A stretch of 64,000 bases of DNA from Aquiflexum balticum DSM 16537 (GTDB lineage Bacteria > Bacteroidota > Bacteroidia > Cytophagales > Cyclobacteriaceae). Under the pieces are notes generated by a model. The model was not told where the DNA came from. It ran no database searches and saw only the letters and a program-made list of their open reading frames with translations. The stretch's first letter is position 1. Every line of letters starts with the position of its first letter. The DNA lies in contig NZ_LT838813.1 of NCBI RefSeq assembly GCF_900176595.1, positions 372,001 to 436,000 on the forward strand, written 5' to 3'. The translations under genes and the position numbers were made by a program. Of the stretch, positions 1-9,279 are shown piece after piece.

Positions 1-1823
1 AATTGATTCAATAGAATATCACCAAGTTCTGAAAATTGCCATAAGCCTTCCCTTTCAGTACCAAACCATTTGGTCTGATCCGGTGCAACCAAAACTGACT
101 TAACCCGCTGCCCAATCAGCAGTGGCCTATTATCGAAAATAGGCAAAATGGCATTAATTGGACTGTTGATAGTAGTGAATTGAACAAATGGAAGATATGC
201 CACACCTGATGAGGTAGCAATCCAGAGATTTCCTTCCAAATCCATATCCATATCTAAAATTTCTGAATTGGGCAGATTCCCTTGGTTTGAGGAATTGTTC
301 AGCAAACGGTTAAGTCCTGTATTCTCATTGAATACCCTTATTCTTGGGGTTCCATTGGGCGGTGCTTGCAAAATCCAAAGGTTCCCGGATTGGTCCAAAA
401 TGATTTTGTGGGGAAATTGAAGCCCTGCAACAGGCACAGTAGTTATTTGATTTTTTGAGCTTAGTTTAAACAATCTGCTCGCATTGTCATTAACACCCAT
501 CCAAAGCAAGTTATCGTTTTGGTTTGCAAATGACCTGATGGAGGTAGTTGGGGATATATCGGGAATATCTATCTTTTCCAGGTTGCCATTTGATTCTATC
601 CACAAGCCATTTTCAAAGACCCCAAAATAATTGTCTTCCTGAAATACTGCTTTGGACATTACATTACTTGGAGCAATTGCCGCTTCCCATTTACCATCTT
701 TCAATACCGAGGTTTTATCACCAATAGATCTGATCGCATTACCTCTTATTGGAAGCAATACAGGTAATCCCCAAGTGCCATTTTCATCCCAGTGAAAATT
801 TCTGATTTGGGAAAAGGGTCCATTTGGAAAAATGAAGTTGTCAGCATTTTGATTGAAAACACCAGTCTGTTGACTCAAATAAATATTGTTGCCCGTGATA
901 TGAAAATCAATAATCGAATTGTCTTCTCTTTGTAAAATCTGGGAAAATGACCCACCTGAAGACAGCTGATAGATGGAAGTGCCATCAGTAAAAAACAAGT
1001 CTCCATTGATTTTCTTTAATCTTCCGGAGTGCTCTGTACCGATGAGCCAATCCAAATTCCCATTTTTGAAAATGTAAATTCGGCCATCAGCATCAGATAA
1101 AAAAACTTCTCCTTCCAATACCTGAACTTCCATTGCCCCTCCCGGAAGATCTAGACCCTGATTGACCCAATTCCTGAAATCATTGAGGTTGGTATTTATA
1201 TTTCCTTGCAATAACCCCAAGGCAGTAGCCAGATAATAAAAATCCCCTTCTTTATCTATATCCAAAATTTCCAGTTCTGAACCTTCCGGTCCAATATTGA
1301 TATATGAATCACGGAAAGCTCCTATTGCAGGATCAATGACAGCCACACCAAAATCACCTGTCAAGTAAACCAACCCATCTATTGACCTGGCCCGAATGAT
1401 TTTTTTGTTTAAAATCAATGGATTGTCCCTGATAGAAGTGAGTGATTGCACATTTCTTTCTCCTACCAAGTCCACTACTCCATCATCGTAAGCCACTATC
1501 AGTTTTTTAGATTGGAAATCATAAACAGAAGCGGTGAAAGATTGGGAATATAACCCATCCATGACTGAAAGTGGCTGGGGTTCATGATTGTCAGTTGAAA
1601 AATAAAACAGGGAATTTTCCCCTTGAAAGAAGATAGTTTGGTTACTTCCCGTCAAATTACCCCCTTCTGTATAAGCAGGGTGTATTCTCCAGCTCCCTAC
1701 TTCAATTTTTGATTGGCTGTATACTTCAAAAACAGCAAAAACAGAAAGAAACAAGGACAATACTCCAATTCTTTTTTTGATCAATTTCTTCAAATTGGAT
1801 GGAAAGCAATATGCTGATGTCAT
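1..1823 (-). CDS. porZ: PorZ-like two-component-regulator propeller protein (3' part cut by window edge)
   Basis: The reading frame is open from an ATG at 1823 down to base 1, so at least 607 codons are present and the C-terminus lies outside the window. A hydrophobic signal segment (about residues 14-36, ending in VYSQ) precedes a mature start reading GSWRIHPAY, which resembles the start of PorZ-type proteins. The rest is made of beta-propeller blades with short repeats such as IDPAIGAF, IYQLSSGG and LWIATSSGVAYL, and a late KWFGTERGLWQF motif. PorZ is a surface component of the type IX secretion attachment complex. The missing end should carry the sorting-like C-terminal domain. The gene sits 33 bp downstream of tdk on the same strand. 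The fold is clear; PorZ rather than another propeller sensor is an inference. Confidence 0.7.
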   Translation of the reverse strand, partial: MTSAYCFPSNLKKLIKKRIGVLSLFLSVFAVFEVYSQSKIEVGSWRIHPAYTEGGNLTGSNQTIFFQGENSLFYFSTDNHEPQPLSVMDGLYSQSFTASVYDFQSKKLIVAYDDGVVDLVGERNVQSLTSIRDNPLILNKKIIRARSIDGLVYLTGDFGVAVIDPAIGAFRDSYINIGPEGSELEILDIDKEGDFYYLATALGLLQGNINTNLNDFRNWVNQGLDLPGGAMEVQVLEGEVFLSDADGRIYIFKNGNLDWLIGTEHSGRLKKINGDLFFTDGTSIYQLSSGGSFSQILQREDNSIIDFHITGNNIYLSQQTGVFNQNADNFIFPNGPFSQIRNFHWDENGTWGLPVLLPIRGNAIRSIGDKTSVLKDGKWEAAIAPSNVMSKAVFQEDNYFGVFENGLWIESNGNLEKIDIPDISPTTSIRSFANQNDNLLWMGVNDNASRLFKLSSKNQITTVPVAGLQFPHKIILDQSGNLWILQAPPNGTPRIRVFNENTGLNRLLNNSSNQGNLPNSEILDMDMDLEGNLWIATSSGVAYLPFVQFTTINSPINAILPIFDNRPLLIGQRVKSVLVAPDQTKWFGTEREGLWQFSELGDILLNQ

Positions 1824-1856
1824 TAAATCGGGAAATTTCCACATTTTCAGATCCTT

Positions 1857-2444
1857 TTATCTCCCCTTTCCTTCAAAAAAACATTTCCTACATCTTGCCT
1901 CATAACTTTCCTTTTCTCCCAAAACGACTTTATTCTTAACTTCAACCAAGCGGTAAGAATAGGAAGCCAAGTCTCCGCATTTCATACAGATAGCATGAAC
2001 TTTGGTGACGTATTCAGCAATTGCAAGCAGCTGAGGCATGGGATCAAAGGGATTCCCTTCAAAATCCATATCTAATCCTGCAAGGATGACTCTTTTTCCG
2101 GAATTGGCCAAAACATTAGCGACATTGACTATTCTGTCATCAAAAAACTGGACCTCATCAATTCCAACCACCTCACAATTTCCTGCCAATAGAATAATAT
2201 CATCCGCAAATTGCACCGGAGTTGATCTAATAGCATTCTCGTTGTGCGATACCACATCCAATTCATGATAACGTTTATCCACAGCAGGTTTAAATATTTC
2301 AACTTTTTGCTTTGCAATCAGGGCCCTGTTGAGTCTCCTGATCAATTCCTCAGTTTTACCGGAAAACATAGAACCACAAATCACTTCTATATGACCTTTT
2401 TTTTCTGATTGTCTTGATTTTCCAAAAGTAGGTTCTATAAACAT
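1857..2444 (-). CDS. tdk: Thymidine kinase (type II, zinc-binding)
   Basis: This 195-residue protein phosphorylates thymidine to dTMP in the cytoplasm as part of nucleoside salvage. The P-loop GSMFSGKT is at residues 24-31 and the DEVQ magnesium motif at 96-99. A structural zinc site is formed by two Cys pairs near the C-terminus (C153/C156 and C184/C187). Length and motif order match the prokaryotic TK1-like family. It lies just downstream of the ferredoxin gene on the same strand and upstream of the PorZ-like gene. Confidence 0.97.
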   Translation of the reverse strand: MFIEPTFGKSRQSEKKGHIEVICGSMFSGKTEELIRRLNRALIAKQKVEIFKPAVDKRYHELDVVSHNENAIRSTPVQFADDIILLAGNCEVVGIDEVQFFDDRIVNVANVLANSGKRVILAGLDMDFEGNPFDPMPQLLAIAEYVTKVHAICMKCGDLASYSYRLVEVKNKVVLGEKESYEARCRKCFFEGKGR

Positions 2445-2450
2445 GCTCTA

Positions 2451-2777
2451 TCAATCGCTATAATCCATATGGGTAAATTTGTTTTCTTCAGCTACACAGA
2501 CTCTGATTTCCCCACTTTCCAAATAAGCTTGGCAAGATAACCTTTCGGAAGGGTTTAACCTGTTGTTTTTCCTGAAAAATTCTTCCCTCTCAGTCAATGC
2601 GGTAAGATTGTCCATACCTTTTTTGACTATGATCTTGCATGTAGTACATCTGCCTTTTTTTCCACAGGCATGCATCCAGTCGATGTGGTTTTCATGGATT
2701 AAATCTATAACTTTACGTACCTTATCATTGGATTTGATTTCCCTATGATGTAGGTTTTCAATAACAATTTTCAGCAT
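2451..2777 (-). CDS. 2Fe-2S ferredoxin
   Basis: This small plant-type ferredoxin of 108 residues has cluster ligands C38, C44 and C47 (ACGKKGRCTTC) and C82 (LSCQ). It probably donates electrons to a cytoplasmic oxidoreductase; no partner is encoded beside it. The frame is open further upstream to 2924, but that extension would overlap the divergent gene at 2817 and does not look like ferredoxin sequence. The ATG at 2777 gives the normal family N-terminus (MLKIVIENL). tdk follows 6 bp downstream. Confidence 0.9.
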   Translation of the reverse strand: MLKIVIENLHHREIKSNDKVRKVIDLIHENHIDWMHACGKKGRCTTCKIIVKKGMDNLTALTEREEFFRKNNRLNPSERLSCQAYLESGEIRVCVAEENKFTHMDYSD

Positions 2778-2816
2778 GGTTTGTGCTATACTAGAATAAA
2801 AATTCCAAAATATAAT

Positions 2817-3950
2817 ATGTCCGCTAAAATAAACAGCAAATACGTAGAAAACTACGCCAGTGAATTCAGCAAGGAAATCTGTGACCAATATTTCTCCCAA
2901 AAAAAATATATGACAGGTCACCAAATCATCACCTTAAGTCCCAGTCCACAGGTTAATTTTTTTATCATTAAGACTATTTTTGAAGCTTGGCAACTTGAGT
3001 TGGAAAAACTTAAAAGCAATCCCTTTTTTGACTATAGGGACAAAACAGTCCATGAAGCACTTAAAGAATTCATGAATGTATTGTCACGGACCATTAAAAT
3101 CGAAAGGACACATTTTGAACCCTTGCTGATCCGTGCAGTATTGGATGCCTTTGAACTAGCCATTGACCCAGTCAGTTATTATTCCGGTGAATTTGATAAA
3201 GTCCCCAGCAATCAAATCAACCAATATCTCAAAGAGAATAAAAAATATTACAAATGGCATGCTAATTTGATCACCAATCTGATTGATAAAGCAGGTTTAG
3301 AACATTCCAACCAAGCCTACAAGGATAGTCTGTCAAACAACTATTCCAACCAAAAAGCAAGTTTGGAAGATTTTAAAATATTGTTGAACAGCATGGGACA
3401 GGTTAAATTCCTGGACTTTTATCAGATATTGATCCAAGAAGAATCGGTAAAAGGACAGGAATCAATTATCGAATCCAAGGTACAGATAGAAAAGCCAAAG
3501 GAACCCGATACTGAAATTCATGAGGATGAAAAAAACCATCTTCAACAAGAAAATTTTGAAAATTTTCAGGAAAGCGATGATGAAATCCTTATTGAAAAGG
3601 AGACCAAAACAAGACACAGCAATGCAGCAAATGCCGCCCAGGCTATAGATCCCCTTCAAGCTTGGGCAAGGTTCGAAACTGAGGAATATTCCATCATGAA
3701 AGGGACGATCAAGGAACTTTCGGAAAGTATAGGGCTGAACCAAAGATTTATGTTTACAAAAGAACTTTTTGATGGAAATCCTGATCTTTTGAAGCACGGA
3801 CTAAAATCAATTGATCAATGTGAGAGTTTTATTGAAGCCATCAACTTGATCAATGACCGCTTTGTTGGCACATTGAAATGGGATAAAAACTCGGAAGTTG
3901 TCATAGAATTTCTGCAATTGGTTTTTAGAAAATTTGATCAAAAAGACTAA
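2817..3950 (+). CDS. Conserved protein of unknown function
   Basis: I do not recognise a characterised family. From the ATG at 2817 the product has 377 residues. It is soluble, helical and acidic-basic mixed, with a charged low-complexity stretch at roughly residues 220-275. No signal peptide or membrane segment is visible. An ATG 36 bp upstream (2781) is also open but lies almost on top of the divergent ferredoxin start, so the internal start MSAKINSKY is preferred. The divergent gene starts are only 39 bp apart and must share a compact promoter region. Confidence 0.8.
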   Translation: MSAKINSKYVENYASEFSKEICDQYFSQKKYMTGHQIITLSPSPQVNFFIIKTIFEAWQLELEKLKSNPFFDYRDKTVHEALKEFMNVLSRTIKIERTHFEPLLIRAVLDAFELAIDPVSYYSGEFDKVPSNQINQYLKENKKYYKWHANLITNLIDKAGLEHSNQAYKDSLSNNYSNQKASLEDFKILLNSMGQVKFLDFYQILIQEESVKGQESIIESKVQIEKPKEPDTEIHEDEKNHLQQENFENFQESDDEILIEKETKTRHSNAANAAQAIDPLQAWARFETEEYSIMKGTIKELSESIGLNQRFMFTKELFDGNPDLLKHGLKSIDQCESFIEAINLINDRFVGTLKWDKNSEVVIEFLQLVFRKFDQKD

Positions 3951-4224
3951 ATTCCAAGCTTGATTTATATAAATATCAATTTTGATTTACTAAATTACAA
4001 AAAAGTTAGTTACCCTGAATTTGGTATTTAATTATAAAGAGTATTTATTTGTTTCACTTCATTATAAGCCTGAGCCCGATAAAAACCAATAAACTCCCAA
4101 ATTCACGGCACAAACTCTAAATGAATTCTGTTTAGTGTTTTAATTAATTTTAATATGTTTATTTTAGCATTCTACAAACTGTGCAACCATTTAATTTAAT
4201 TTTTTTGGCAAAAAACATCAACAA

Positions 4225-4806
4225 ATGAAAGGTTATCTTAAACTTAGACGTATAGTTTTGACTAAACTGCAAAATGGCCTGCCAAAACACCTGACATACC
4301 ATAATCTGGAACATGTCCTGGATGTACTTGATGTTTGCAATCAATATATCAAAAGAGATAATATAAAAGGAGATGATGCGTTTTTGCTTCGTATAGGTGC
4401 AATTGTACACGATATGGGATTTTTAAAAACAAATATCAACCATGAAGAAGTTGGGGCAGATATGGCATCTGAAATCATGTCATCTTTGAACATGGGCCAA
4501 GAACAGATTGAAATTGTGCGCGGCTTGATACTTGCAACAAAAATACCTCAAAATCCAAAGACAGAACTTCAGAAAATAATTTGTGATTCGGATTTGGATT
4601 ATTTAGGTAGAAATGATTACCCAGAAATCAGCAAGCGCCTCTATCTGGAATTTAAATCAACCAATGTGATAAAGACCGATGAAGATTGGAAAAACCTTCA
4701 GGTTTCTTTTTTGACCAAACACGAATTTCATACCCCTTTTGCAAAAAAATACAGAAAACCAAAAAAGCAGGTTTGGCTTCAGAAAATTGCTGAAGACAAT
4801 ATCTGA
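4225..4806 (+). CDS. HD-domain phosphohydrolase
   Basis: The 193-residue protein has an HD-superfamily metal site: H26 and H30 (YHNLEH), H62-D63 (VHDMG), H73 and D121/D123 (CDSD). Such enzymes hydrolyse phosphoester bonds, often in nucleotides. The pattern after the HD core (CDSDLDYLG, then a WxxxQxxFLTKHxF-like stretch) resembles the N-terminal half of Bacteroidota HD-PycTM fusion proteins. The membrane half of such a fusion is encoded separately at 46714-47283. The gene stands alone, with a 274-bp AT-rich gap upstream and the convergent rodA downstream. Substrate unknown. Confidence 0.85.
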   Translation: MKGYLKLRRIVLTKLQNGLPKHLTYHNLEHVLDVLDVCNQYIKRDNIKGDDAFLLRIGAIVHDMGFLKTNINHEEVGADMASEIMSSLNMGQEQIEIVRGLILATKIPQNPKTELQKIICDSDLDYLGRNDYPEISKRLYLEFKSTNVIKTDEDWKNLQVSFLTKHEFHTPFAKKYRKPKKQVWLQKIAEDNI

Positions 4807-4847
4807 ATCAACATTTTTTTTAAAATCAATTGTAATTCTATTAAAAA

Positions 4848-6122
4848 TTACCCCATCCTATTCAATTGCTGAATTCTATGTGAATCCAATTTGATGAAAA
4901 TAAACAATAGAATAGTAAAGGACCAAAGAGAAGATCCCCCGTAGCTAAAGAAAGGCAAAGGAATCCCTACTACCGGAAAAAGTCCAATGGTCATGGAGAT
5001 ATTGATGAAAAAATGGAATAACAGAATGGAAACCACGCAATATCCATAAATTCTTGAGAACCTGTTTTTTTGCCTTTCGGCCAACATCACTAACCTGATC
5101 AAAAGTGCACAAAACAAAGTAATCACCACCAAACTACCAATCCAACCGAACTCCTCTCCAAGTGTACAAAAAATAAAATCCGTATGCTGTTCAGGAACAA
5201 AATCAAACTTGGTCTGAGTCCCTTCAAGATACCCTTTTCCCATAAAGCCGCCCGAACCAATGGCGATTTTGGATTGGGTGACATTCCAACCTACTCCTAA
5301 TGGATCAATATCAGGATTAAACAATACCATTATTCTATTTTGCTGATGGTCAGGGAGCTTGGATACCACATAATCCAAACTGTAGGAATAACCAATGATT
5401 ACAATTCCTATCACCCCCAAAATAATCCCCCTTGATAATTTTTTCTTCCCCAATAAAAAAATAACGGAAATGATGATGACAATTCCGATTGCTAAATAAA
5501 GATTGTTTTCGATGGCCAATGACAATAATGATATCGCCACAAATGAAAGGCCTAAAGCATAATAGCTCACAGGCATGCCCTCCCTGTACAACATGATAAA
5601 AAAAGCAGAATAAACCATGGCTGTACCTGTATCAGGCTGTAGCATAATAAAGGCGACAGGCAACATGATAATGGCTAAAGATTGGATCTGGTATTTTATC
5701 TGAGAAAGGTCAAAAGTTGTTCTTTCCATAAACTTTGCCAATGCCAAAGCTGTAGCGAATTTGGCAAATTCCGCCGGTTGAAGTCTGAATGCTCCTATTT
5801 CAAACCAAGCACGTTGTCCGTTGATTTCTTTTCCGAAAAATGGTGTAATCAACAAAAAAAACAGAAAAATCAGGTAAAGTGGAATAGCTAGATTTTCATA
5901 AAGCCTATAATCTGCCACCATAATCACAATAATCAATAAAACGGCAGTCCCAATCCAAACGAGTTGTTTTCCTGAGTTGATTGAAAAATCAAAAATACTT
6001 TTGGCAGCTTGTTCGTCATAGACTGCTGCGTAAATATTAAACCAACCTATGATAACCAGAATAGCATAAATGGAAATTGAAATCCAATCAATCTTATTGA
6101 TATATAAATCGTCCTGCCTCAC
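4848..6122 (-). CDS. rodA: Rod-shape peptidoglycan glycosyltransferase RodA
   Basis: This is the SEDS-family glycosyltransferase that polymerises lipid II during lateral wall elongation, working with PBP2. The 424-residue protein has about ten hydrophobic membrane helices and the family signatures NPDIDPLGVGWNVTQSKIAI and FVPEQHTDFIF in the extracytoplasmic loop, then the GIPLPFFSYGGSS motif. It is the last gene of the minus-strand run mreB-mreC-mreD-mrdA-rodA and starts 3 bp after mrdA ends. Confidence 0.97.
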   Translation of the reverse strand: MRQDDLYINKIDWISISIYAILVIIGWFNIYAAVYDEQAAKSIFDFSINSGKQLVWIGTAVLLIIVIMVADYRLYENLAIPLYLIFLFFLLITPFFGKEINGQRAWFEIGAFRLQPAEFAKFATALALAKFMERTTFDLSQIKYQIQSLAIIMLPVAFIMLQPDTGTAMVYSAFFIMLYREGMPVSYYALGLSFVAISLLSLAIENNLYLAIGIVIIISVIFLLGKKKLSRGIILGVIGIVIIGYSYSLDYVVSKLPDHQQNRIMVLFNPDIDPLGVGWNVTQSKIAIGSGGFMGKGYLEGTQTKFDFVPEQHTDFIFCTLGEEFGWIGSLVVITLFCALLIRLVMLAERQKNRFSRIYGYCVVSILLFHFFINISMTIGLFPVVGIPLPFFSYGGSSLWSFTILLFIFIKLDSHRIQQLNRMG

Positions 6123-6125
6123 TGT

Positions 6126-7925
6126 TTACATAAATTTTCCAACCTTCACATATTCCTCTAAAGCGGGTCTTGTGATTTCTCTTCTGATGTATTTTTCAAT
6201 CATCAAACTTGCTGTACTTGCTGCTGCACGACCTCCCCACCCAGCATTTTCCACATACACGGCAATCGCGATCTTGGGATCTTCCTTGGGAGCAAATGCT
6301 ATAAATACAGAGTGATCTTCTCCTTGGGGATTTTGGGCTGTTCCTGTTTTTCCTGCTATGGTAATATCCTTGATAGCTGCCCTGGCAGCAGTTCCGAAAA
6401 TTGCTTCAGCCATGGCATCCTGCACCATGTCAAAATGATGGGCGTCTACCCCTACCTCATGTTTAATCAGGAATTTATTTGGGATTGCGGATGGATCTCC
6501 GTCTACAGCTTTAATCAAATGGGGAGGATAATAGTAACCCTTATTGGCAAAAATTGCAGCCAAATTAGCCATTTGCAATGGGGTTACCAACATTTCTCCC
6601 TGTCCAATTGATAGGGAATAGATAGTGGAATATTTCCATCTTCCTTCACCATAGATCCGGTCATAAAGTTTACTTGAAGGAATAGATCCTCCTTTTTCAT
6701 TTTTTAAATCAATTCCCAAAGGACCCCCCAAACCAAACTTCAAAACATACTCTCTCCATTCATTCAAGCCTATTTCGGTATCCTTAAATGTATTCCCTGA
6801 GACTTCCCGGTTGATCATGGCCCTGTATGCCTGATGATAATAAGGATTACAGGAATTTCGGATCGCACCGAAGAGATTGACAGGACTTGGGTGATTGTGA
6901 CAGGCTACCAAAGACCTGTTACAACTGTAAGTAGTATTTGGATTCAGAACACCCATCTGAAGACCTACAAGAGACTGTACTATCTTAAAAATGGATCCAG
7001 GAGGATACATGGCCATGATTGGCCTGTTGAATAGGGGTTTGGTTTCATCCCTGTTTAATTCCATATAATTGGAGCTAAACTGAGCACCTGTCAAAATATT
7101 GGGGTCATAGGTTGGGGCGGATATCATTGCCAGGACTTCACCTGTCTTTGGCTCGATTGCTACCACCGAGCCCCGCTTACCTTCCATCAGCATCTCACCA
7201 TATAGCTGAAGCTCCAGATCAATAGTAGAGGTAAGGTTATGACCGGCTACAGAGGCTGAATCATATTCTCCACTTTTAAATGCACCTTTATCTACTCCCC
7301 GCACGTTGACCATTTTATACTTAACCCCTTTGACCCCTCTTAATTCATTTTCATAAAAACCTTCTATCCCACTTAGTCCTACATAGTCCCCTTGAGTATA
7401 ATAGTTGGAACTATCCCTTTCCAATTGAATTGCGCTGATTTCACCAATATATCCCAGCGCATTAGCGGCACTTGATTGAGGATAGGACCTCACGGACCTG
7501 GTCATTACAAAAAGTCCGGGGTAATCAATGAGAAAATCCTGAACTCTTGCAAAATCGGTTGTTGAAATCTGCTTGATTAACGGTGATGGTTTGACAGGCG
7601 AATATTTTCTGGCGGCTGTGTATGCTTCTTTAAGGTATTCTTTATCAATATTGAAAATTTCACAAAATCGAGTGGTGTCATCGACCTGAAATTCCTTTGG
7701 AATAATCATCAAATCAAAAATAGGATTGTTGTAAACCATTATTTTACCGGTTCGGTCATAAACTAAACCTCTATATGGATGGTCTACCAAACGCTGAATA
7801 GCATTACTTTCAGCCCTTTTTAAAAAACTATCATCAGCTACTTGGATCAAAAACAGTTTGGTCAATAGAACTATGCCCACCAGTATTACGGTGATGATAA
7901 TAGTGATTTGTCTTTGGTCGTTCAT
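6126..7925 (-). CDS. mrdA: Penicillin-binding protein 2 (elongasome transpeptidase)
   Basis: This class B PBP cross-links peptidoglycan during cell elongation together with RodA. The 599-residue protein has one N-terminal membrane anchor (about residues 8-26), a PBP dimerisation domain and a C-terminal transpeptidase domain. The active-site motifs are SIFK (S near residue 311, in PPGSIFK), SCN (near 358) and KTG (near 525, GKTGTAQ). The start shares one base with the end of mreD, so translation is probably coupled. Confidence 0.97.
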   Translation of the reverse strand: MNDQRQITIIITVILVGIVLLTKLFLIQVADDSFLKRAESNAIQRLVDHPYRGLVYDRTGKIMVYNNPIFDLMIIPKEFQVDDTTRFCEIFNIDKEYLKEAYTAARKYSPVKPSPLIKQISTTDFARVQDFLIDYPGLFVMTRSVRSYPQSSAANALGYIGEISAIQLERDSSNYYTQGDYVGLSGIEGFYENELRGVKGVKYKMVNVRGVDKGAFKSGEYDSASVAGHNLTSTIDLELQLYGEMLMEGKRGSVVAIEPKTGEVLAMISAPTYDPNILTGAQFSSNYMELNRDETKPLFNRPIMAMYPPGSIFKIVQSLVGLQMGVLNPNTTYSCNRSLVACHNHPSPVNLFGAIRNSCNPYYHQAYRAMINREVSGNTFKDTEIGLNEWREYVLKFGLGGPLGIDLKNEKGGSIPSSKLYDRIYGEGRWKYSTIYSLSIGQGEMLVTPLQMANLAAIFANKGYYYPPHLIKAVDGDPSAIPNKFLIKHEVGVDAHHFDMVQDAMAEAIFGTAARAAIKDITIAGKTGTAQNPQGEDHSVFIAFAPKEDPKIAIAVYVENAGWGGRAAASTASLMIEKYIRREITRPALEEYVKVGKFM

Positions 7926-8446
7926 TAAATTCCTCTCCTTCTCCTGTATAACAACAGTTGGACAATTATACTCATTATTAATACAAAAATAGCACTGGCA
8001 ATTATTTTTTGAAGGGAAGAAATAAATAAATCTGTACCCATGCTCTCAATATAAAAAAACAAAGAGTGATGGACCAGAATCAAAGGAAAGCTATATGAAA
8101 AAAACCATCCAAAGCCCATATTCAAAATGCTTGGTTGCAAATCATCGTCATATCCTCCTGTGGGAACCAATACCTGAAGCCATCTGTACCTCACAAACCC
8201 TACAGCGACCAAACAGGCTGTATGGATCCCCATAGTGTCATAAAAAAAATCCACTCCAAGCCCCATAAAAAAGCTGATCAATAAAACCGGTATTGTCTTG
8301 ATGTGGACTGGAAGTAACAGAATAAACATCATATAAAGGAAGCAAAAAGCAATTCCAAAAAGGACTAGATTTTTTAGAATCAAAACCTGAAAAAACAGAT
8401 AAAGGATTCCACCTCCTACCAACATGATAATCCTGCTGCTACTCAT
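7925..8446 (-). CDS. mreD: Rod shape-determining protein MreD
   Basis: A small integral membrane protein (173 residues) with about five hydrophobic helices and almost no soluble domain, as in other Bacteroidota MreD proteins. It is part of the elongasome that links MreB filaments to MreC, PBP2 and RodA. Sequence identity in this family is low, so the call rests mainly on size, topology and position. It overlaps mreC by 8 bp and mrdA by one base. Confidence 0.92.
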   Translation of the reverse strand: MSSSRIIMLVGGGILYLFFQVLILKNLVLFGIAFCFLYMMFILLLPVHIKTIPVLLISFFMGLGVDFFYDTMGIHTACLVAVGFVRYRWLQVLVPTGGYDDDLQPSILNMGFGWFFSYSFPLILVHHSLFFYIESMGTDLFISSLQKIIASAIFVLIMSIIVQLLLYRRRRGI

Positions 8447-9272
8447 TTTCTATCCCTATTGATTGATTTAAAGAATCCAATTCCTGCTGCTGCGTATTCT
8501 CAACCAGATAAACATAGGAAATTCTTGAAAAGTCCGTGGCTAGTTCAATGGTTATATCCAGGTAGTTGGTTTCCGATCCGGGTTTTACTTCTGTAACCGT
8601 ACCAATAGGAATTCCTTCGGGAAATACGGCATTGTATCCGGAAGTGACTACCTTATCCCCTTCTTTAACGACAACGTGCCGGGGCACATACAGCAACTTG
8701 GCAATTTTGGAATCCTTTCCATCCCATTTTGTCGAACCAAAAACATCATTAGACTGGATTTTTGAGGAAATGAGCAATTCTGTGTGTAAAAGTGAAATAA
8801 TGGAGGAATAATTTTTACTCACGCTTTTCACTCTTCCAATTACCCCTTCTTCATTGAAAACACCCATCCCAGGCTTAATGCCGTGGTTGGAACCTTTGCT
8901 TATGGTCAGGTGATTTTGCGTTAATTTCAAAGAATTGTTGATGACTTTTGCTCCTTTGAATTGAAAACTGCTGGCCAATGCACTGTCAAGCGCAATAAAA
9001 ACACTGTCTGAAGGTTGCCTGAATTTTTCCAATTCCATAAGCAGTTCGGCATTTTTATCGACAAGGCTTTTATTGACAGAAGCCAATGAAAAATATTCAA
9101 CAACGTCATTCTGAGCACCTAGAATTGAACCAATCACTTGATTTGAACTATTGAAAAAAGCGGAACCTTGCTGTGAATTATTGGATGCAATCATCCACAC
9201 AGCTATTGCTTCCAACAAAACAAATAACAGAAACGCGCGGATTTTAAATAAAAAGAGTAGTATTTGTTGCAT
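8439..9272 (-). CDS. mreC: Rod shape-determining protein MreC
   Basis: The 277-residue protein has one N-terminal membrane helix (about residues 12-28), a short coiled coil (about 65-85) and a periplasmic beta-domain with the family pattern SKGSNHGIKPGMGVFNEEGV and VVTSGYNAVFPEGIPIG. MreC organises PBP2 and other wall enzymes outside the inner membrane. It starts 7 bp after mreB ends and overlaps mreD. Confidence 0.96.
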   Translation of the reverse strand: MQQILLFLFKIRAFLLFVLLEAIAVWMIASNNSQQGSAFFNSSNQVIGSILGAQNDVVEYFSLASVNKSLVDKNAELLMELEKFRQPSDSVFIALDSALASSFQFKGAKVINNSLKLTQNHLTISKGSNHGIKPGMGVFNEEGVIGRVKSVSKNYSSIISLLHTELLISSKIQSNDVFGSTKWDGKDSKIAKLLYVPRHVVVKEGDKVVTSGYNAVFPEGIPIGTVTEVKPGSETNYLDITIELATDFSRISYVYLVENTQQQELDSLNQSIGIENE

Positions 9273-9279
9273 TCAGTGA